A stretch of DNA of 46,065 nt, taken from positions 1 to 46,065 of the forward strand of contig CAJAWH010000146.1 in NCBI GenBank assembly GCA_903945605.1, written 5' to 3'. The translations under genes were made by a program, and so were the position numbers. The notes beneath the pieces are model-generated. The model did not search any database. It was not told the DNA's origin and saw only the letters and a program-made list of their open reading frames with translations. The DNA comes from an uncultured Methylococcaceae bacterium (GTDB lineage: Bacteria > Pseudomonadota > Gammaproteobacteria > Methylococcales > Methylomonadaceae). Within the stretch, counting starts at the first letter, position 1. Every line of letters begins with the position of its first letter. Positions 17,992 to 26,744 of the stretch are shown piece after piece.

Positions 17992-18369
17992 TCATACGAT
18001 TTTGCACGGGATAAACGCATCCTCGTCGAACTCGTAAATGGCGCATAAGCGATGATAGCCATCCGCGATCACCACTTTGCCGTTCAGTGGGTCACGTAAT
18101 AGCAACAAGGGCGACAAGGCTTTGCCGTCCTGTATTTTGCTTCGGTCTTTTTCAACATGGTGGTTGCTGACACCCAATAACGACAGTTGTGATGCCCTAA
18201 AAATATCCTTTGCTTTAAATGCCGCAATGGGGGCCAACCTAAGTGCCGCGATTATTTCAGCAACCTGTTTCGGGCTATATAACAGCGTCAGGTAAGATAC
18301 CGCCGCTGGGTAATCGTGGTCTTCCACGTCAGAAAGCCATTGTATGGCTTGCGCCTTTGATTTGCTCAT
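17992..18369 (-). CDS. Small ParB/sulfiredoxin-like protein
   Basis: 125 residues. The C-terminal half has the ParB/Srx nucleotide-binding pattern: LSPLLLLRDPLNGKVVIADGYHRLCAIYEF, with GYHR corresponding to the GxxR box of the superfamily. The N-terminal half is helical and lacks a DNA-binding HTH, so it is not a chromosome-partition ParB. Its function is unknown. It is the first gene of a likely two-gene unit with the SulP transporter, facing away from the ntrBC control region. Confidence 0.6.
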   Translation of the reverse strand: MSKSKAQAIQWLSDVEDHDYPAAVSYLTLLYSPKQVAEIIAALRLAPIAAFKAKDIFRASQLSLLGVSNHHVEKDRSKIQDGKALSPLLLLRDPLNGKVVIADGYHRLCAIYEFDEDAFIPCKIV

Positions 18370-18548
18370 GGTGAGTTTGAACTGTCCGTTAGTTAAGCTT
18401 ATTGCCAGCCAGGCCCAGATAATCCAGATAATAAGGTGGCAGTGCCGCGCTGTTGTTTACCCTTTGCCCGGGATTGCTTGGCAGCATTAATGTTTTGCCC
18501 CCGGTATCTTGTTGATTTGACTTTTTATGGTGCATACAACAACCTATT

Positions 18549-18565
18549 TGCACCAATATAATGCG
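18549..18565 (+). promoter_or_regulatory. Distal NtrC-like site
   Basis: TGCACCAATATAATGCG has a perfect left half of the TGCACC-N4-TGGTGCA consensus and a weak right half. A further opposite-strand half-site (TGGTGCA at 18528-18534) is 20 bases upstream. They are about 310 bases before the predicted start of transcription. Confidence 0.4.
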
Positions 18566-18753
18566 TTTATTTGGGTGAATGCCAAACAGCCAGCGGGTAT
18601 GGCCCAGCTCCGGGGCAGGACGGTCATTAGTGCATTGGTATCATAAAATACAGTTTAATTTTAATTGGTTGTAAAAAATAGCCTGGATGAATAATCGGTC
18701 ATTGGGCGAATGCTGGACAATCTGGCAGATGCCGTACCTGTCCTGCCATAAAT

Positions 18754-18770
18754 TGCACCAATAATGTGCA
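18754..18770 (+). promoter_or_regulatory. Strong NtrC-binding site
   Basis: TGCACCAATAATGTGCA matches the 17-bp consensus TGCACC-N4-TGGTGCA at eleven of thirteen fixed positions. Its centre is about 111 bases before the predicted start of transcription, the same distance as the strong NtrC enhancer of E. coli glnA. Confidence 0.7.
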
Positions 18771-18787
18771 TACAATAGGATTGTGGT

Positions 18788-18804
18788 TGCACCATTTGTG
18801 TCTG
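18788..18804 (+). promoter_or_regulatory. Second NtrC-like site
   Basis: TGCACCATTTGTGTCTG keeps a perfect left half-site. It is 34 bases (about three helical turns) from the strong site, a spacing suited to cooperative NtrC binding. Confidence 0.5.
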
Positions 18805-18846
18805 TCCAAATGCTTAGGCATTGTTTTCTAATCGGCTATCATAAAA

Positions 18847-18862
18847 TGGTATATAAATTGCT
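18847..18862 (+). promoter_or_regulatory. Sigma-54 promoter of ntrBC
   Basis: TGGTATATAAATTGCT fits every position of the TGGYRYRNNNNTTGCW consensus, with the -24 GG and -12 GC exactly ten bases apart. Transcription would begin near 18873, 36 bases before the ntrB ATG. Confidence 0.75.
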
Positions 18863-18908
18863 ATTTGTATTGTAGAGCCAATTATTTCATCGTAGTCTAC
18901 GCATCCGA

Positions 18909-19964
18909 ATGTACAAGCGCATACTGGAACATCTCAATACGGCAATATTGCTCTTTAGCAGGGATTTAAAGCTGCTTTACATCAACAGTACTGGCGAAAT
19001 GATGCTGGCCGACAGTGCCAAGCATCTCAGGCGGCAAGCGGCTCGGGAATTGTTCAAAACGTCTGATCCGGCTTTGCTGATGAATATCAACCAATGCCTA
19101 AAAACAGGTGAACCCTTGGTCGACCGCGAGCTGGGCCTGAACCGGATGAGCCAGTCCTTGACCATCAACATCAGTGTCACACCCCTGTTCGAAAACGATA
19201 TTGTCAACGAGGTGTTGGTGGAAATGCAACAAGTCGACAACCATTTGCGTATTTCAAAGGAAGAGCAGCAATTAAGCCAGCAGAACACGGCGCGGCTATT
19301 GGTGCGGGGCTTGGCGCACGAAATAAAAAACCCTTTAGGCGGTTTGCGCGGTGCCGCGCAGCTATTGGACTTGGAGCTGCATGACCCGGAACTGAAAGAA
19401 TACACCCAGATTATTATTGCCGAGTCAGACCGCTTGCAAGGCTTGCTGGATAAGATGCTGGGGCCGAACAAATTGCCCCATAAGGCATCCTTGAACATCC
19501 ATGAGGTGTTGGAACGGGTGCGCCAGCTGGTGCAGGTGGAAGCCAGCAGCAGTTTACGCATCAAATGTGATTACGACCCCAGCATCCCCACTGTCCATGC
19601 CGACAAAGACCAGCTTATCCAAGCCATTTTAAACATCACCCGTAATGCCGTGCAGGCGGTGGAAGGCAAAGGCTGCATTACCCTAAGGACACGCGTCCAC
19701 CGCAATCTGGCCATAGGCCGCAAGCAATACAAATTGGCGGCAAAAATAGATATTATCGACGATGGCCCGGGCATTGACAACGACATGATCAACCAAATCT
19801 TTTACCCCATGGTCACCGGACGTGCGGAAGGCACGGGGCTGGGGCTGTCCATTGCCCAAGCATTGGTCAACCAGCATAGCGGTATGATTGAGTGCAACAG
19901 CGAACCGGGGCATACCGTTTTTTCAGTTTATCTGCCTGTGGAGACCCACAATGAAAAGACCTGA
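18909..19964 (+). CDS. glnL: Nitrogen-regulation sensor kinase NtrB
   Basis: 351 residues, cytoplasmic. An N-terminal PAS-like region (residues 1-110) precedes the histidine kinase core: phospho-acceptor His137 in GLAHEIKNPLGGLRGAAQLL, N-box ILNITRNAVQAV, G1 IIDDGPGID and G2 GTGLGLSIAQAL. NtrB phosphorylates or dephosphorylates NtrC according to PII status, that is, to glutamine supply. glnA is not upstream, as it is in enterics. Control appears to come from the NtrC sites and sigma-54 promoter just upstream, which implies autoregulation. ntrC overlaps its end by 14 bases. Confidence 0.95.
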   Translation: MYKRILEHLNTAILLFSRDLKLLYINSTGEMMLADSAKHLRRQAARELFKTSDPALLMNINQCLKTGEPLVDRELGLNRMSQSLTINISVTPLFENDIVNEVLVEMQQVDNHLRISKEEQQLSQQNTARLLVRGLAHEIKNPLGGLRGAAQLLDLELHDPELKEYTQIIIAESDRLQGLLDKMLGPNKLPHKASLNIHEVLERVRQLVQVEASSSLRIKCDYDPSIPTVHADKDQLIQAILNITRNAVQAVEGKGCITLRTRVHRNLAIGRKQYKLAAKIDIIDDGPGIDNDMINQIFYPMVTGRAEGTGLGLSIAQALVNQHSGMIECNSEPGHTVFSVYLPVETHNEKT

Positions 19965-21366
19965 AACGGTCTGGATCGTCGACGACGACAAGTCCATCCG
20001 CTGGGTGGTCGAGAAGGCTTTACAGAAAGCCGACATCACCACGCGCAGTTTTGCCAATGCCAAAGATTTGTTGGCTGCATTAGTAGACACCTTGCCCGAT
20101 GCCTTGCTGACCGATATCCGTATGCCCGGTATGGATGGTTTAGAGTTGCTGGATAGTATCCAGCGTGATTACCCACATTTGCCGGTGATCATCATGACCG
20201 CACATTCTGATTTGGAGAGCGCGGTATCGGCATTCCACGGCGGTGCGTTTGAATATTTGCCCAAACCTTTTGACATCAAAGAAGTAGTGGAGTTGGCGCA
20301 CCGTGCTTGTATCCACGGCAGGCAGCAGCTTGCCGCACAGACAGAAACCTTGCAGTTAGGCACGGAAAGCTCGCCCGAGATTATTGGTGAAGCGCCCGCC
20401 ATGCAAGAAGTGTTTCGGGCCATAGGGCGGCTGGCGCGTTCGCACATTACGGTGTTGATCAACGGCGAATCCGGCACCGGCAAGGAGCTGGTCGCTAAAG
20501 CCCTGCACCGCCATAGCCCACGCGCAAAAAATCCGTTTATTGCCCTGAACATGGCGGCAATCCCTAAAGATTTAATGGAATCAGAATTGTTCGGTCATGA
20601 AAAAGGCGCGTTCACCGGAGCGCAAGCACGCCGCTCAGGACGTTTTGAGCAAGCCAACGGCGGCACCCTGTTCCTGGATGAAATCGGCGATATGCCCGCC
20701 GAGCTGCAGACCCGCTTGCTGCGCGTTTTGGCGGATGGCGAATTTTATCCGGTGGGCGCCCATACCTCCGTAAAAGTGGATGTGCGGATTATTGCCGCCA
20801 CCCACCAAAACTTGGAAACACTAGTGGAGCAAGGGCGTTTCCGTGAGGACTTGTTCCATCGCCTTAATGTGATTCGTATCCATATCCCGCCCTTGCGTGA
20901 CCGCAGACAAGACATCCCCTTGTTGTTGAAGCATTTTCTAGGTCAGGCAGCGAAGGAGCTGAGTGCTGAAACAAAACTGCTGAAAGCCGAGGCAGAGGCG
21001 TTTTTAAGCACCTTGGACTGGCCCGGCAACGTCCGGCAATTGGAAAACACTTGCCGTTGGCTGACCGTCATGGCCTCAGGGCGCGAAGTGCATTTGCATG
21101 ACTTGCCACCAGAACTGCTGCATGGCCCGACAGAAAAAAGCGCCTACGGCGATGATTGGGAATCCTTATTAAGGGGATGGATTGACCAACAACTGCTGAA
21201 AAAAGAAAACGATGTTGCCAAGCAGACCATTCCAGCCGTGGAGACAATCCTGATTAGAGCCGCGCTAAAATTCACCCACGGCAAACGCCACGAAGCAGCT
21301 ATCGTGTTGGGTTATGGCAGAAATACCTTGACCCGCAAGATTAAAGAGTTGGGCATAGACGATTAG
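19951..21366 (+). CDS. glnG: Nitrogen-regulation response regulator NtrC
   Basis: 471 residues from the ATG at 19951; the longer frame from 19888 would lie deep in ntrB. The receiver domain has acidic DDD (11-13) and the phospho-acceptor Asp55 in [12 protein letters not shown]. The AAA+ sigma-54-activation domain has Walker A GESGTGKE, the sigma-54 loop GAFTGA, and Walker B FLDEIGD. The C terminus is a Fis-type HTH ([22 protein letters not shown]). Phosphorylated NtrC binds enhancers such as those upstream of ntrB and opens sigma-54 promoters. Confidence 0.96.
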   Translation: MKRPETVWIVDDDKSIRWVVEKALQKADITTRSFANAKDLLAALVDTLPDALLTDIRMPGMDGLELLDSIQRDYPHLPVIIMTAHSDLESAVSAFHGGAFEYLPKPFDIKEVVELAHRACIHGRQQLAAQTETLQLGTESSPEIIGEAPAMQEVFRAIGRLARSHITVLINGESGTGKELVAKALHRHSPRAKNPFIALNMAAIPKDLMESELFGHEKGAFTGAQARRSGRFEQANGGTLFLDEIGDMPAELQTRLLRVLADGEFYPVGAHTSVKVDVRIIAATHQNLETLVEQGRFREDLFHRLNVIRIHIPPLRDRRQDIPLLLKHFLGQAAKELSAETKLLKAEAEAFLSTLDWPGNVRQLENTCRWLTVMASGREVHLHDLPPELLHGPTEKSAYGDDWESLLRGWIDQQLLKKENDVAKQTIPAVETILIRAALKFTHGKRHEAAIVLGYGRNTLTRKIKELGIDD

Positions 21367-21378
21367 CTCTGGGCAGTG

Positions 21379-21568
21379 TTATGAACTGATGTTATGCAAA
21401 AAGCTGCCTGTGTAGGCGCGTGACTATTGCCCGCGACTCGCCATAACAGTTGTGCGTTCCCGGAGCATAGTCGAACGGGAGCGCAATCAAACCACTAGGC
21501 AAAAACAAGCCGTAGGCGGGGCTTCGGCTACGCTCAGCCAACGTGTTCTGCCTATCATCAGTTATGAA
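21379..21568. mobile_element. 176-bp MITE-like element, copy 2, with 7-bp target duplication
   Basis: The element spans 21386-21561, exactly the length of copy 1. The ends are CTGATGTTATGCA (21386-21398) and TGCCTATCATCAG (21549-21561), inverted with three mismatches. TTATGAA flanks it on both sides (21379-21385 and 21562-21568), a perfect 7-bp duplication that differs from copy 1. The block GGGGCTTCGGCTACGCTCAG near the right end is shared with copy 1, which carries an extra CTACGG; the middle has diverged. It lies between ntrC and lplT. Confidence 0.85.
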
Positions 21569-22734
21569 TGGGCGGGCAATTTTGCCGATACCCAAAACAT
21601 CGCCATAAACACCATACCGCCCAAGCCCCATAATGCGTGTACCGGACTGACCTGTTGCGCGGCGGCAATGGTATAGCCACCCACTGCCAATAACATGGCC
21701 AGATTTTGAAAAAAGCCCTGTAAAGCCACTGCACTGCCACTGCCAATGCTCTGCTGGCCTTGTTCCTGTAATGCGGCATTGATTGGCACAATAAACAACC
21801 CGCCCAGCATCCCTATCGACAGCAATACCCCGCGTGCCGGCCATAGCGAGCCAGTGAAGCCCAATGCCACAATAGCCAGCGCCATCAAATAAGCAGGAAT
21901 ACGGGCGCGGCGCAAATGTTCCAAAGGTATCAACCCCGGCACAATAGCCGAACCGATAATGATGCCTATTGCCAAAAACAGCGTTAACTCTGCTATTTCG
22001 CTGGTGTTTTTTAGCAGCAACACTGACGGTGCCCACGCCACCAAGATAACCCGCAAGGTAGCAGCCGAAGCCCAAAACAAAGAACCGCCCAAAATGGCAA
22101 AAAATGATCGCGGGGTGGTGAAGAACAGCCCCATTTGTTGTATAAACCGCTTGGCTTTCGAGCCGATAGGGCTAATCTTCACCTGTTGCGCGGGCAATGC
22201 CAAGGTTGCCAAAGCGGAGATAACAAACAATGCCAAGCTGCCCACCAGTGCCCAGTCGGTGGAATAATCAGCGACTTTAGCCCCCACCAACATCCCCAAC
22301 AGAATCGCCGCAATAGTCGAACCTTCAACCCAGCTATTGGCTTTCACCAAAAAAGCGTGTCCGGCCAGCTCCGGCAAAATGCCGTATTTGGCAGGGCTGT
22401 ACAATGCCGCCCCCACGCCAACAATACAATAAGCCACTAACGGCTCCACGTTTAACAGCAGCAAGCCTGCCCCCAGTGCCTTAATCAGATTGGCCACCAG
22501 TAAAACCCGTGCTTTAGGGTAATGGTCGGCAAAACCGCCCGCCCACGGTGCGATAACCACAAAAGACACCAGAAACACGCTTTGTAACGCAGGCACATAC
22601 CAACTGGCAAGCTGTGCCGTGTGCATGACAATAGCGATAACAGTAAACAAAATGGCATTGTCGCCAAATGCAGATAAGAATTGTGCGATCAGTAGCGGGT
22701 AGATTTGTTTGTTCATTGGGTAAAGATTGTCCAT
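21562..22734 (-). CDS. lplT: Lysophospholipid transporter LplT (MFS)
   Basis: 390 residues, MFS fold of about 12 helices. The start region QIYPLLIAQFLSAFGDNAILFT matches LplT proteins of enterics. It flips lysophospholipids across the inner membrane for reacylation by Aas, encoded just upstream in the same direction. The ATG at 22734 is used here; a second ATG at 22716 is equally possible as neither has a clear ribosome-binding site. The stop codon lies in the 7-bp target duplication of the adjacent 176-bp element, so the insertion left the protein intact. Confidence 0.92.
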   Translation of the reverse strand: MDNLYPMNKQIYPLLIAQFLSAFGDNAILFTVIAIVMHTAQLASWYVPALQSVFLVSFVVIAPWAGGFADHYPKARVLLVANLIKALGAGLLLLNVEPLVAYCIVGVGAALYSPAKYGILPELAGHAFLVKANSWVEGSTIAAILLGMLVGAKVADYSTDWALVGSLALFVISALATLALPAQQVKISPIGSKAKRFIQQMGLFFTTPRSFFAILGGSLFWASAATLRVILVAWAPSVLLLKNTSEIAELTLFLAIGIIIGSAIVPGLIPLEHLRRARIPAYLMALAIVALGFTGSLWPARGVLLSIGMLGGLFIVPINAALQEQGQQSIGSGSAVALQGFFQNLAMLLAVGGYTIAAAQQVSPVHALWGLGGMVFMAMFWVSAKLPAHS

Positions 22735-22785
22735 TTAGGTAATCTAGCGTGGTTTCGCGGAAACAAACCATCATCATAATAAGCA

Positions 22786-24924
22786 TTACAGGCCATTAAC
22801 CAGCTCAACCACAGCAGCATAATTAGTTTTGCCGGTAGCCATGACCGGAATGCTGTCCACGCAAATGATTTTTTTGGGCAAGGCAATAGCCGACACACCT
22901 TGGCACACGGCTGACAAGTCCGCCAGTTTGGCTTGTTTTTGGGTGGTCACTAAAATGATCTGTTCGCCCTTTTTGGGGTCGGGCAAGCTGATGGCGGCAT
23001 GGTGGGCGTCGGGCCAGGCACTGACTGCGTAAGACTCCACTGCGCTCAGCGAGACCATTTCACCACCCACTTTGGCAAAACGCTTGCTGCGCCCTCGGAT
23101 ACTGACAAAGCCCTCTTCATCAATATGGACAATATCGCCGGTGTCATACCAACCTTTGCCGAACAGTGATTCGGTGGCAATCAATGTGCCGGGGCGGTCA
23201 GCGTGCAGATAACCTTGCATGATATTGGGGCCAGCCACATGCAGCTTGCCGCCTTCGGCAATGCCCGGCACTGCTTCCAATTGATACTGCATGGCGGGCA
23301 ATAGGCGGCCTACAGTGCCTGCCTTAAAATCCATCGGTGTGTTGACCGCCGCAACCGGTGCGGTTTCGGTCGCGCCATAGCCTTCTAAAATGCGGATGCC
23401 AAATTTGTCCGCCCACAATGCCCGTGTGCTGTCCTGCAATTTTTCGGCACCCGCCACTACATAACGCAAGGTATAAAAATCATACGCATGGGCTTTTTTG
23501 GCATACGCCGCTAAAAAGGTATTAGTGCCAAACAGGATGGTGGCATTAATCTCGTAAGCAATTTCTGGGATCACCGCATAATGCAAAGGGGAGGGATAAA
23601 AGAACGTGGACATGCCATTCAGCACTGGCAGTAATGTGCCGACGGTAAAGCCAAAAGAATGGAACATCGGCAAAAAATTGAGTATCACATCTTGCGGGTT
23701 AAGGCTGATACGGGCAGCCACTTGTTTGTGGTTGGCAAGGATGTTGGCATGGGACAATACCACACCTTTCGGTGTGCCTTCTGAGCCGGATGTGAACATC
23801 ACAACGGCTGGGCCATCAGGATTGAACTGTTGGTTTTTATACCAAAAATCGGTGGTGTGGCTTTGTAGCAGGGCTTTAAGTTTGTCGCTAGCAGAAATGC
23901 CCGCCGCCAAATCTTCCAAGTAAACCAGATTGACTTGCTGGCTAAGCAATTGGGCTTCTTCGGTAAATTTGCCCAGTTCAATGAATTTTCGTGAGGTCAG
24001 CACCGTGTTAACACTGGCCGCTTGACAAGCTGCTAACATCCCCGCATAACCAGTTGAGTAATTGAGCATGGCTGGCACCCGACCGTGCAATTGCAAACCC
24101 AGCACCACATACAAAGTTTTGGTGGAATTGGGCAGGAACACCCCGACATTTTCGCCTGTCCCAGTCAGTTTAAGCAGTGCATTGCCCAAGGCAATGCTGC
24201 GGGTGATTAAGGTGTTGTAAGCCAGCGGCACGCGTTCCAAATCTTCGGCAACGGTATGTTTGCCGCCGTGGATATGACGGGCTTCCAGTAAAGCAGAAAA
24301 AATGGTCTGGCGGTAATGGCTGGTTGCAAACATCATTTCGGTCATAATGTCCGCCAAAATATGCCCGCTTGCCTTACGGCGGTTTTTACCGTTTTGCTCC
24401 AAGTGTTTTTTGATATGGGTGTGCGGCAAAATATGCAACGTAATTTTTGGGAATAAGCGCAGCCGAAAAATGCCCTGCATCTTGGAAAAATGCGTAAATT
24501 CCGTGCCGTGCACGCGAATAGGCAAAATAGCCGCACCTGATTTGTCGGCAACCATCCCCGTGCCATCGTAAATTTTCATTAACGAACCGGTGGCGGTGAT
24601 GCGGCCTTCGGGGAAAATTACCGTAACGCTGTCTTTTTGCAAATGATGGACGAGGTTTTTTAGTGACAACGGATGGGTGGGGTCCATTGGAAAAACCGTG
24701 GCAAAGCGCAAAAAAGGCTGTAGCCACCAACGTTGGGAGATATGGGTGTTAATGGCAAAAGTAATGTCGTCCGGCAGAAATGCCCACAACAACAACGGAT
24801 CAAGAAAAGACAAATGGTTGGCGATAATCAATACCCGTTTACCGGCTTTGTGGTAATTGTCCAAGCCTTTAACAGAGACCCTGAACACCAGGGTCAAAAT
24901 CCAACGTACTATTTTTTTCAGCAT
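22786..24924 (-). CDS. aas: Bifunctional acyl-ACP synthetase / lysophospholipid acyltransferase Aas
   Basis: 712 residues, close to the 719 of E. coli Aas. The first ~190 residues are a PlsC-type acyltransferase with the HX4D motif His37-Asp42 in NHLSFLD and a FPEGRITATG block. The rest is an AMP-binding synthetase: P-loop VMFTSGSEGTPKGVVLSHANI (beginning near 345), GYGATETAPV, and the YDTGDIVHIDEEGF hinge region. It reacylates 2-acyl lysophosphatidylethanolamine at the inner membrane and activates acyl-ACP. It is 51 bases before lplT, its transport partner. Confidence 0.95.
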   Translation of the reverse strand: MLKKIVRWILTLVFRVSVKGLDNYHKAGKRVLIIANHLSFLDPLLLWAFLPDDITFAINTHISQRWWLQPFLRFATVFPMDPTHPLSLKNLVHHLQKDSVTVIFPEGRITATGSLMKIYDGTGMVADKSGAAILPIRVHGTEFTHFSKMQGIFRLRLFPKITLHILPHTHIKKHLEQNGKNRRKASGHILADIMTEMMFATSHYRQTIFSALLEARHIHGGKHTVAEDLERVPLAYNTLITRSIALGNALLKLTGTGENVGVFLPNSTKTLYVVLGLQLHGRVPAMLNYSTGYAGMLAACQAASVNTVLTSRKFIELGKFTEEAQLLSQQVNLVYLEDLAAGISASDKLKALLQSHTTDFWYKNQQFNPDGPAVVMFTSGSEGTPKGVVLSHANILANHKQVAARISLNPQDVILNFLPMFHSFGFTVGTLLPVLNGMSTFFYPSPLHYAVIPEIAYEINATILFGTNTFLAAYAKKAHAYDFYTLRYVVAGAEKLQDSTRALWADKFGIRILEGYGATETAPVAAVNTPMDFKAGTVGRLLPAMQYQLEAVPGIAEGGKLHVAGPNIMQGYLHADRPGTLIATESLFGKGWYDTGDIVHIDEEGFVSIRGRSKRFAKVGGEMVSLSAVESYAVSAWPDAHHAAISLPDPKKGEQIILVTTQKQAKLADLSAVCQGVSAIALPKKIICVDSIPVMATGKTNYAAVVELVNGL

Positions 24925-25131
24925 CTTAGTGTCCAGGCGCAGTGGTGATGGAAGGGTTCTAATTTTTTGGTCTAACTATAGCCAATAATAGCCGCCGGTT
25001 CGATGGAAATTTTAGGTGGCTATCGGTGATGGGGCAATAACCCCCAGTCCTGCCTGTAAAAGCCCCCGCCCGTATCCAATGCGCAACGGACAATAACCGC
25101 TAAATTAACCCGTTGTGCAGATAAAGGTTGT

Positions 25132-25137
25132 TATAAT
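25132..25137 (+). promoter_or_regulatory. Possible -10 box upstream of yajR
   Basis: A perfect TATAAT (25132-25137) lies 114 bases before the chosen yajR start. The sequence at the -35 distance (around CGTTGT) is poor, so only the -10 supports a promoter here. Confidence 0.35.
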
Positions 25138-25251
25138 GCACCTATAACTTAAGGTTGCCGCACACTATTGGATGTGGTGGCCGCAAACGCTGACAACTTG
25201 GGTTTGTGGGTTGTTCACGTTGATATTGCTGAGGTAAAGGGGAAACAGCTT

Positions 25252-26646
25252 GTGACAAATATTCAGGATATTACCAGCGTAATGAGTCCGGCTGAAAAGC
25301 GGGCGACCTACTCATTGGCGGCAGTTTATGCATTACGGATGCTGGGCTTATTTATCATCTTACCGGTGCTGTCCTTGTTTGCCACGCAACTGGAGGATGC
25401 CACCCCCGCCCTGATTGGCCTGGCTATGGGCATTTACGGATTGCCGCAAGTGTTGCTGCAAATACCGTTTGGCCTGATGTCAGACCGCTTTGGACGCAAA
25501 AAAATAATCATCATCGGCTTGCTGATGTTTTTTGTCGGTAGCGTAGTGGCGGCGCTGTCAATCTCCATTTATGGCGTACTGGCAGGCAGGGCGTTACAAG
25601 GTGCAGGCGCGGTGTCTTCCGCAATCATGGCTTTGGTGGCTGATTTGACCCAAGAAGCGCACCGCACCAAAGCAATGGCCGCCATTGGTGCCAGCATCGG
25701 CGCATCGTTTGGCATTGGCATTACTGCCGGGCCAGTGATTGCCGAATGGGGCGGTGTCCATAGCGTGTTTGCCTTAACCGCCGTGCTGACCTTACTGGCT
25801 ATCGCCACGGTTGTTTTTGTTGTGCCCAATGCCACCAAAACCAAACTGCACAGGGATGCTGAATTTGTCCCTACACAGATGTCCGAGGCCTTAAAAAATG
25901 CCGATTTGTTGCGCCTGAATTACGGCATATTCACCCTGCACATGATTTTGATGGCCCTGTTCGTGGTCGTGCCCACCCTTATGCGTAGCGCGGGCTTACC
26001 GGCAGGACACGATTGGCAAGTCTATTTGCCAGTGTTCGCCACCTCAATGGCGGTGGCTATTCCGTTCATCATCATCGCCGAAAAGAAACGCAAAATGAAA
26101 CCCGTGTTTCTGGGCGCCATTGCCCTGTTGGCGATTGCCGAACTGGGTTTGCAGCAATTCCACCAAAACCTGATAGAAATCATTGCCTTTTTGTGGCTGT
26201 TTTTTTGCGGCTTCAATCTGCTGGAAGCCACTTTACCCTCGTTAGTGTCTAAAACAGCGCCAGCCGACCTTAAAGGCACCGCTATGGGCGCCTATTCCAG
26301 CTCCCAATTCATGGGGCTGTTTCTGGGTGGTTTTTTGGGCGGCTGGTTCAATGGCCAATACGGCGAATCAGCCGTGTTTATTTTCTGTGCTTGTGCTGCG
26401 TTAAGCTGGCTAGTGGTGGCATTTGCCATGCGTCCGCCGCGTTATTGGTCGAACCTGTTAATCTCATTGGATGAACTCGCCCAGCAAGATGCCCAGCCAT
26501 TCATCGACGAGCTATTGGGCGTGACCGGTGTGCAAGAAGTCCGCCCCCATTTTGAAGAAGCCGTTGCCTATCTAAAAGTGGACAACCAACAGCTCGATAA
26601 CCAGCGATTGCAACAGCTGATAGCACAATATACCCGCCCAAATTAA
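25252..26646 (+). CDS. yajR: MFS transporter of the YajR type with C-terminal ferredoxin-like domain
   Basis: 464 residues from GTG 25252, which has AAGGGG nine bases upstream; an ATG at 25282 has none and the upstream TTG at 25168 is unlikely. It aligns end to end with E. coli YajR from memory: RATYSLAAVYALRMLGLFIILPVLS at the start, the loop FGLMSDRFGRKK, and a C-terminal YAM-like domain (LLGVTGVQEVRPHF, then EAVAYLKVD). About twelve helices. The physiological substrate of YajR is unknown. Divergent from aas. Confidence 0.88.
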   Translation: MTNIQDITSVMSPAEKRATYSLAAVYALRMLGLFIILPVLSLFATQLEDATPALIGLAMGIYGLPQVLLQIPFGLMSDRFGRKKIIIIGLLMFFVGSVVAALSISIYGVLAGRALQGAGAVSSAIMALVADLTQEAHRTKAMAAIGASIGASFGIGITAGPVIAEWGGVHSVFALTAVLTLLAIATVVFVVPNATKTKLHRDAEFVPTQMSEALKNADLLRLNYGIFTLHMILMALFVVVPTLMRSAGLPAGHDWQVYLPVFATSMAVAIPFIIIAEKKRKMKPVFLGAIALLAIAELGLQQFHQNLIEIIAFLWLFFCGFNLLEATLPSLVSKTAPADLKGTAMGAYSSSQFMGLFLGGFLGGWFNGQYGESAVFIFCACAALSWLVVAFAMRPPRYWSNLLISLDELAQQDAQPFIDELLGVTGVQEVRPHFEEAVAYLKVDNQQLDNQRLQQLIAQYTRPN

Positions 26647-26694
26647 AATTATCCGTTGCTTACCGATGGATAGCCAATTATTTATTCATGTAGG

Positions 26695-26710
26695 TGCGGA
26701 TTCATCCGCA
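26695..26710. repeat. Short perfect inverted repeat between yajR and glgP
   Basis: TGCGGAT, TC, ATCCGCA: a perfect 7-bp inverted repeat, foldable as GCGGA-TTCA-TCCGC. It is preceded by GTAGG and resembles short palindromic repeats scattered in many gammaproteobacterial genomes. It lies just after yajR and before glgP. Confidence 0.5.
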
Positions 26711-26744
26711 TAATACCCTTGCTTATTTCCAGAGAGATGCCCTC

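Larger units (their letters stand above)
18370..18908. other. 539-bp intergenic control region (no gene)
   Basis: I see no coding frame worth calling. It holds at least four TGCACC-type half-sites (minus-strand copy at 18528-18533, others at 18549, 18754 and 18788) and a sigma-54 promoter near the ntrB end. The minus-strand side is the promoter region of the ParB-like/SulP pair, where I found no convincing box. Confidence 0.6.

Noticed and set aside
26694-26744. Upstream GTG start for glgP
   Set aside because: The added codons lie in a palindromic repeat and the ATG at 26745 has the better upstream site and the usual family beginning.
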